A DNA stretch of 5,438 bases, taken from NCBI GenBank assembly GCA_022709775.1, contig JAKLIE010000155.1:1-5438 (forward strand), read 5' to 3'. A model generated the notes under the pieces. That model was not told the DNA's origin. It made no database searches and worked only from the letters and a program-made list of their open reading frames with translations. This DNA comes from Pseudomonadota bacterium (GTDB lineage Bacteria > Pseudomonadota > Gammaproteobacteria > Burkholderiales > Casimicrobiaceae). Positions 4,389-5,438 of this stretch are shown one piece after another (within the stretch, counting starts at the first letter, position 1; each line of letters begins with the position of its first letter). A program made the position numbers and the translations under genes.

Positions 4389-4724
4389 TTGGCGACGATA
4401 CGGAGCAAAAAAATCCTGCCCGGGCCGCCCCCGGCCGCGCGCATGGTCGAGGACATCGTCGGCTGCAAGTGGTCGCTCGCAGTGCTCGACCGCGTGCGCC
4501 ACGGCGTCCACCGTCCCGGTGCGCTGGAGGCGAGCCTGCCGGGGCTGTCGACGAAAGTGCTCAACGAGCGGCTGCGCAAGCTCGTGCGCTTCGGCATCCT
4601 CGATCGGACCGCGTATCCCGAGGTGCCGCCGCGCGTCGAGTACAGGCTGACCGCGTTCGGCGGGCGTTTCGTCCGCGTGCTCGACGACATCGCCGCGCTC
4701 GACGAGGCGGCGCCGCCGCGGTGA
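4389..4724 (+). CDS. HxlR-family winged-helix transcriptional regulator
   Basis: The product is a compact 111-residue winged-helix protein of the HxlR/MarR-like type. IVGCKWSLAVLDRV (23-36) corresponds to the conserved 'i.gkWt..iL..l' helix. STKVLNERLRKLVRFGIL (54-71) is the recognition helix and turn, and PEVPPRVEYRLTAFG (77-91) is the wing with its usual Pro-Pro-Arg-Val-x-Tyr motif. Members act as dimeric DNA-binding repressors or activators, several sensing quinones, aldehydes or hypochlorite through a cysteine. Here the only cysteine is C26 in GCKWS, a position often occupied by Gly, so it is a possible sensor residue. The start chosen is TTG at 4389. An ATG at 4443 would remove 18 residues, and neither has a good Shine-Dalgarno, so the N-terminus is uncertain. 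The stop overlaps the methyltransferase start (GTGA), indicating coupled translation. Confidence 0.85.
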   Translation: MATIRSKKILPGPPPAARMVEDIVGCKWSLAVLDRVRHGVHRPGALEASLPGLSTKVLNERLRKLVRFGILDRTAYPEVPPRVEYRLTAFGGRFVRVLDDIAALDEAAPPR

Positions 4725-5269
4725 CGCACGCGACGCTCGAGCCGTCGGCCTGGGTCCGGCGCCATGCGCGGCTGATCCGGCCGGGCGCCGGTGCACTGGA
4801 CCTGGCCGCCGGGTACGGCCGCCACGCGCGTCTGCTCGCCGCGCAGGGCCACGACGTCCTGGCCGTCGACCGCGACGCCGCCGCGCTGGCGACGCTCGCC
4901 GGCATCGCCGGGATCCGGACGCGCGTCGCGGATCTCGAGTCGGGCGCGTGGCCGCTCGCCGGCGAGCGCTTCGACGCGATCGTCGTCGCGAACTACCTGC
5001 ACCGCCCGTCGTTCGACGCGGTGCTCGGGGCGCTCGCCGACGACGGTGTCCTCGTCTACGAGACCTTCGCCGCGGGCAACGAGGCGTACGGACGACCCGC
5101 CAACCCCGACTTCCTGCTCGCCGCGGGCGAACTCCTCGAGCGGGTGCGCGGCCGACTCGCGGTCGTCGCGTTCGAGGAGGGTGTCGTCACGCGCGCAGGC
5201 GGACGGGCCGTCGTGCAGCGTCTCGCGGCGGTGGGACGGCGGTACGCGCGGCCGTGGCCGCTTCCCTGA
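4721..5269 (+). CDS. Class I SAM-dependent methyltransferase
   Basis: The 182-residue protein starts at GTG (4721-4723), overlapping the TGA of the HxlR gene, so no separate ribosome site is needed. SAM-binding motif I is LDLAAGYGRHARLLA at residues 26-40. D50 at the end of strand 2 (VLAVDRD) should bind the ribose, and VADLESG (69-75) and FDAIVVANYLHRP (84-96) form motifs II/III. YETFAAGNEAYGRPANPDFL (113-132) is characteristic of a small, TehB-like methyltransferase branch of proteobacteria. The methyl acceptor is unknown. The open frame extends upstream to 4262, but that part overlaps the HxlR gene and is not considered coding. It is followed after 90 bp by dapA, a neighbourhood I recall from other betaproteobacteria. 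Coupling to an HxlR regulator hints at control by a reactive compound, which is inference. Confidence 0.87.
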   Translation: MTHATLEPSAWVRRHARLIRPGAGALDLAAGYGRHARLLAAQGHDVLAVDRDAAALATLAGIAGIRTRVADLESGAWPLAGERFDAIVVANYLHRPSFDAVLGALADDGVLVYETFAAGNEAYGRPANPDFLLAAGELLERVRGRLAVVAFEEGVVTRAGGRAVVQRLAAVGRRYARPWPLP

Positions 5270-5276
5270 CGGGGCG

Positions 5277-5305
5277 CCCGAGAGATCGCCCGCGGCGAAC
5301 TCGGG
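5277..5305. repeat. Weak inverted repeat between the methyltransferase gene and dapA
   Basis: CCCGAG at 5277-5282 and CTCGGG at 5300-5305 could pair around a 17-nt loop. There is no T-tract, so it is at best a weak or factor-dependent termination signal for the operon. Chance is likely in this composition. Confidence 0.25.
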
Positions 5306-5328
5306 ACGGGGCTCCCGGTCGAATGCGG

Positions 5329-5334
5329 TAGAAT
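5329..5334 (+). promoter_or_regulatory. Probable -10 element (TAGAAT) for dapA
   Basis: TAGAAT lies 25 bp before the dapA ATG, within the A/T-richest part of the spacer (GGTAGAATTATCGG). No good -35 is visible at standard spacing. Transcription would start near 5341, giving a leader of only about 18-20 nt. Confidence 0.45.
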
Positions 5335-5359
5335 TATCGGTTTGAGCCACCTTCCCCCC

Positions 5360-5438
5360 ATGCTGTCCGGAAGTCTCGTCGCGATCGTCACGCCGATGAA
5401 GGCGGGCGGAGCGCTCGACCTCGACGCGCTGACCCGGC
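5360..5438 (+). CDS. dapA: 4-hydroxy-tetrahydrodipicolinate synthase, N-terminal fragment (partial)
   Basis: The 26 visible codons, beginning MLSGSLVAIVTPM and then KAGGALDLDALTR, match the N-terminus of DapA (E. coli MFTGSIVAIVTPM). DapA condenses pyruvate with aspartate semialdehyde in the first committed step of lysine and diaminopimelate synthesis, as a cytoplasmic Schiff-base aldolase. The alignment with the family N-terminus fixes this ATG. The active-site Tyr, Lys and GTTGE motif lie beyond the right edge. The leader CCACCTTCCCCCC contains no Shine-Dalgarno complement, which is unusual compared with most other genes in the window. The gene probably has its own promoter (TAGAAT at 5329) but may also receive readthrough from the methyltransferase gene. 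Confidence 0.9.
   Translation, partial: MLSGSLVAIVTPMKAGGALDLDALTR

Noticed and set aside
4262..4720. Upstream extension of the methyltransferase open frame
   Set aside because: It overlaps the HxlR gene in another frame and gives Arg/Ala-rich sequence without family similarity. The GTG at 4721 gives the normal N-terminus.
4364..5350. Long (328-codon) minus-strand open frame opposite the HxlR and methyltransferase genes
   Set aside because: Shadow frame; both plus-strand genes have clear family motifs.

Overview
The window is very GC-rich, with strong G/C third-position bias, GGAG-type Shine-Dalgarno sites and typical proteobacterial families. The right edge carries the first codons of dapA directly after a small class I methyltransferase gene. 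Together with the Fur box, the GcvA-type LysR regulator paired with a DUF2917 gene, and the cytochrome P460, this suggests a free-living betaproteobacterium (Burkholderiales-like or an uncultured relative). The taxonomic guess is inference only.

Layout, left to right. (1) 1-129, minus: N-terminal fragment of a phenylacetate-CoA-ligase/CapK-like adenylate-forming enzyme that runs off the left edge. (2) 130-314: intergenic region with a perfect TTGACA -35, a TATCAT -10 and an overlapping Fur-box-like hexamer array. (3) 315-805, plus: two small, ATGA-overlapping genes of unknown function whose products align to each other without gaps, so they look like a diverged tandem pair under iron control. 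(4) 809-2641, minus: a probable three-gene unit reading DUF2917 protein, Tautomerase_2-type tautomerase, NmrA/HSCARG-like NAD(P)-binding protein. (5) 2794-3786, plus: a GcvA-like LysR regulator divergent from that unit. (6) 3767-4258, minus: a secreted monohaem cytochrome P460-family protein, overlapping the LysR 3' end tail to tail by 20 bp. (7) 4389-5269, plus: a short HxlR-type regulator coupled through a GTGA overlap to a SAM-dependent methyltransferase. (8) 5360-5438, plus: the start of dapA, 90 bp downstream.

How the parts may work together. The LysR protein probably controls the divergent DUF2917-tautomerase-NmrA unit. The HxlR regulator may control its own operon and perhaps the divergent P460 gene, with a GGTACGTACC palindrome just upstream of its start as candidate operator. 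The least explained element is the Fur-box-driven tandem pair of small proteins at 315-805. The gene pairs converge with almost no space: 3 bp between stops at 805/809, and a 20-bp overlap at 3767-3786. No mobile element, CRISPR array, tRNA or rRNA was seen.
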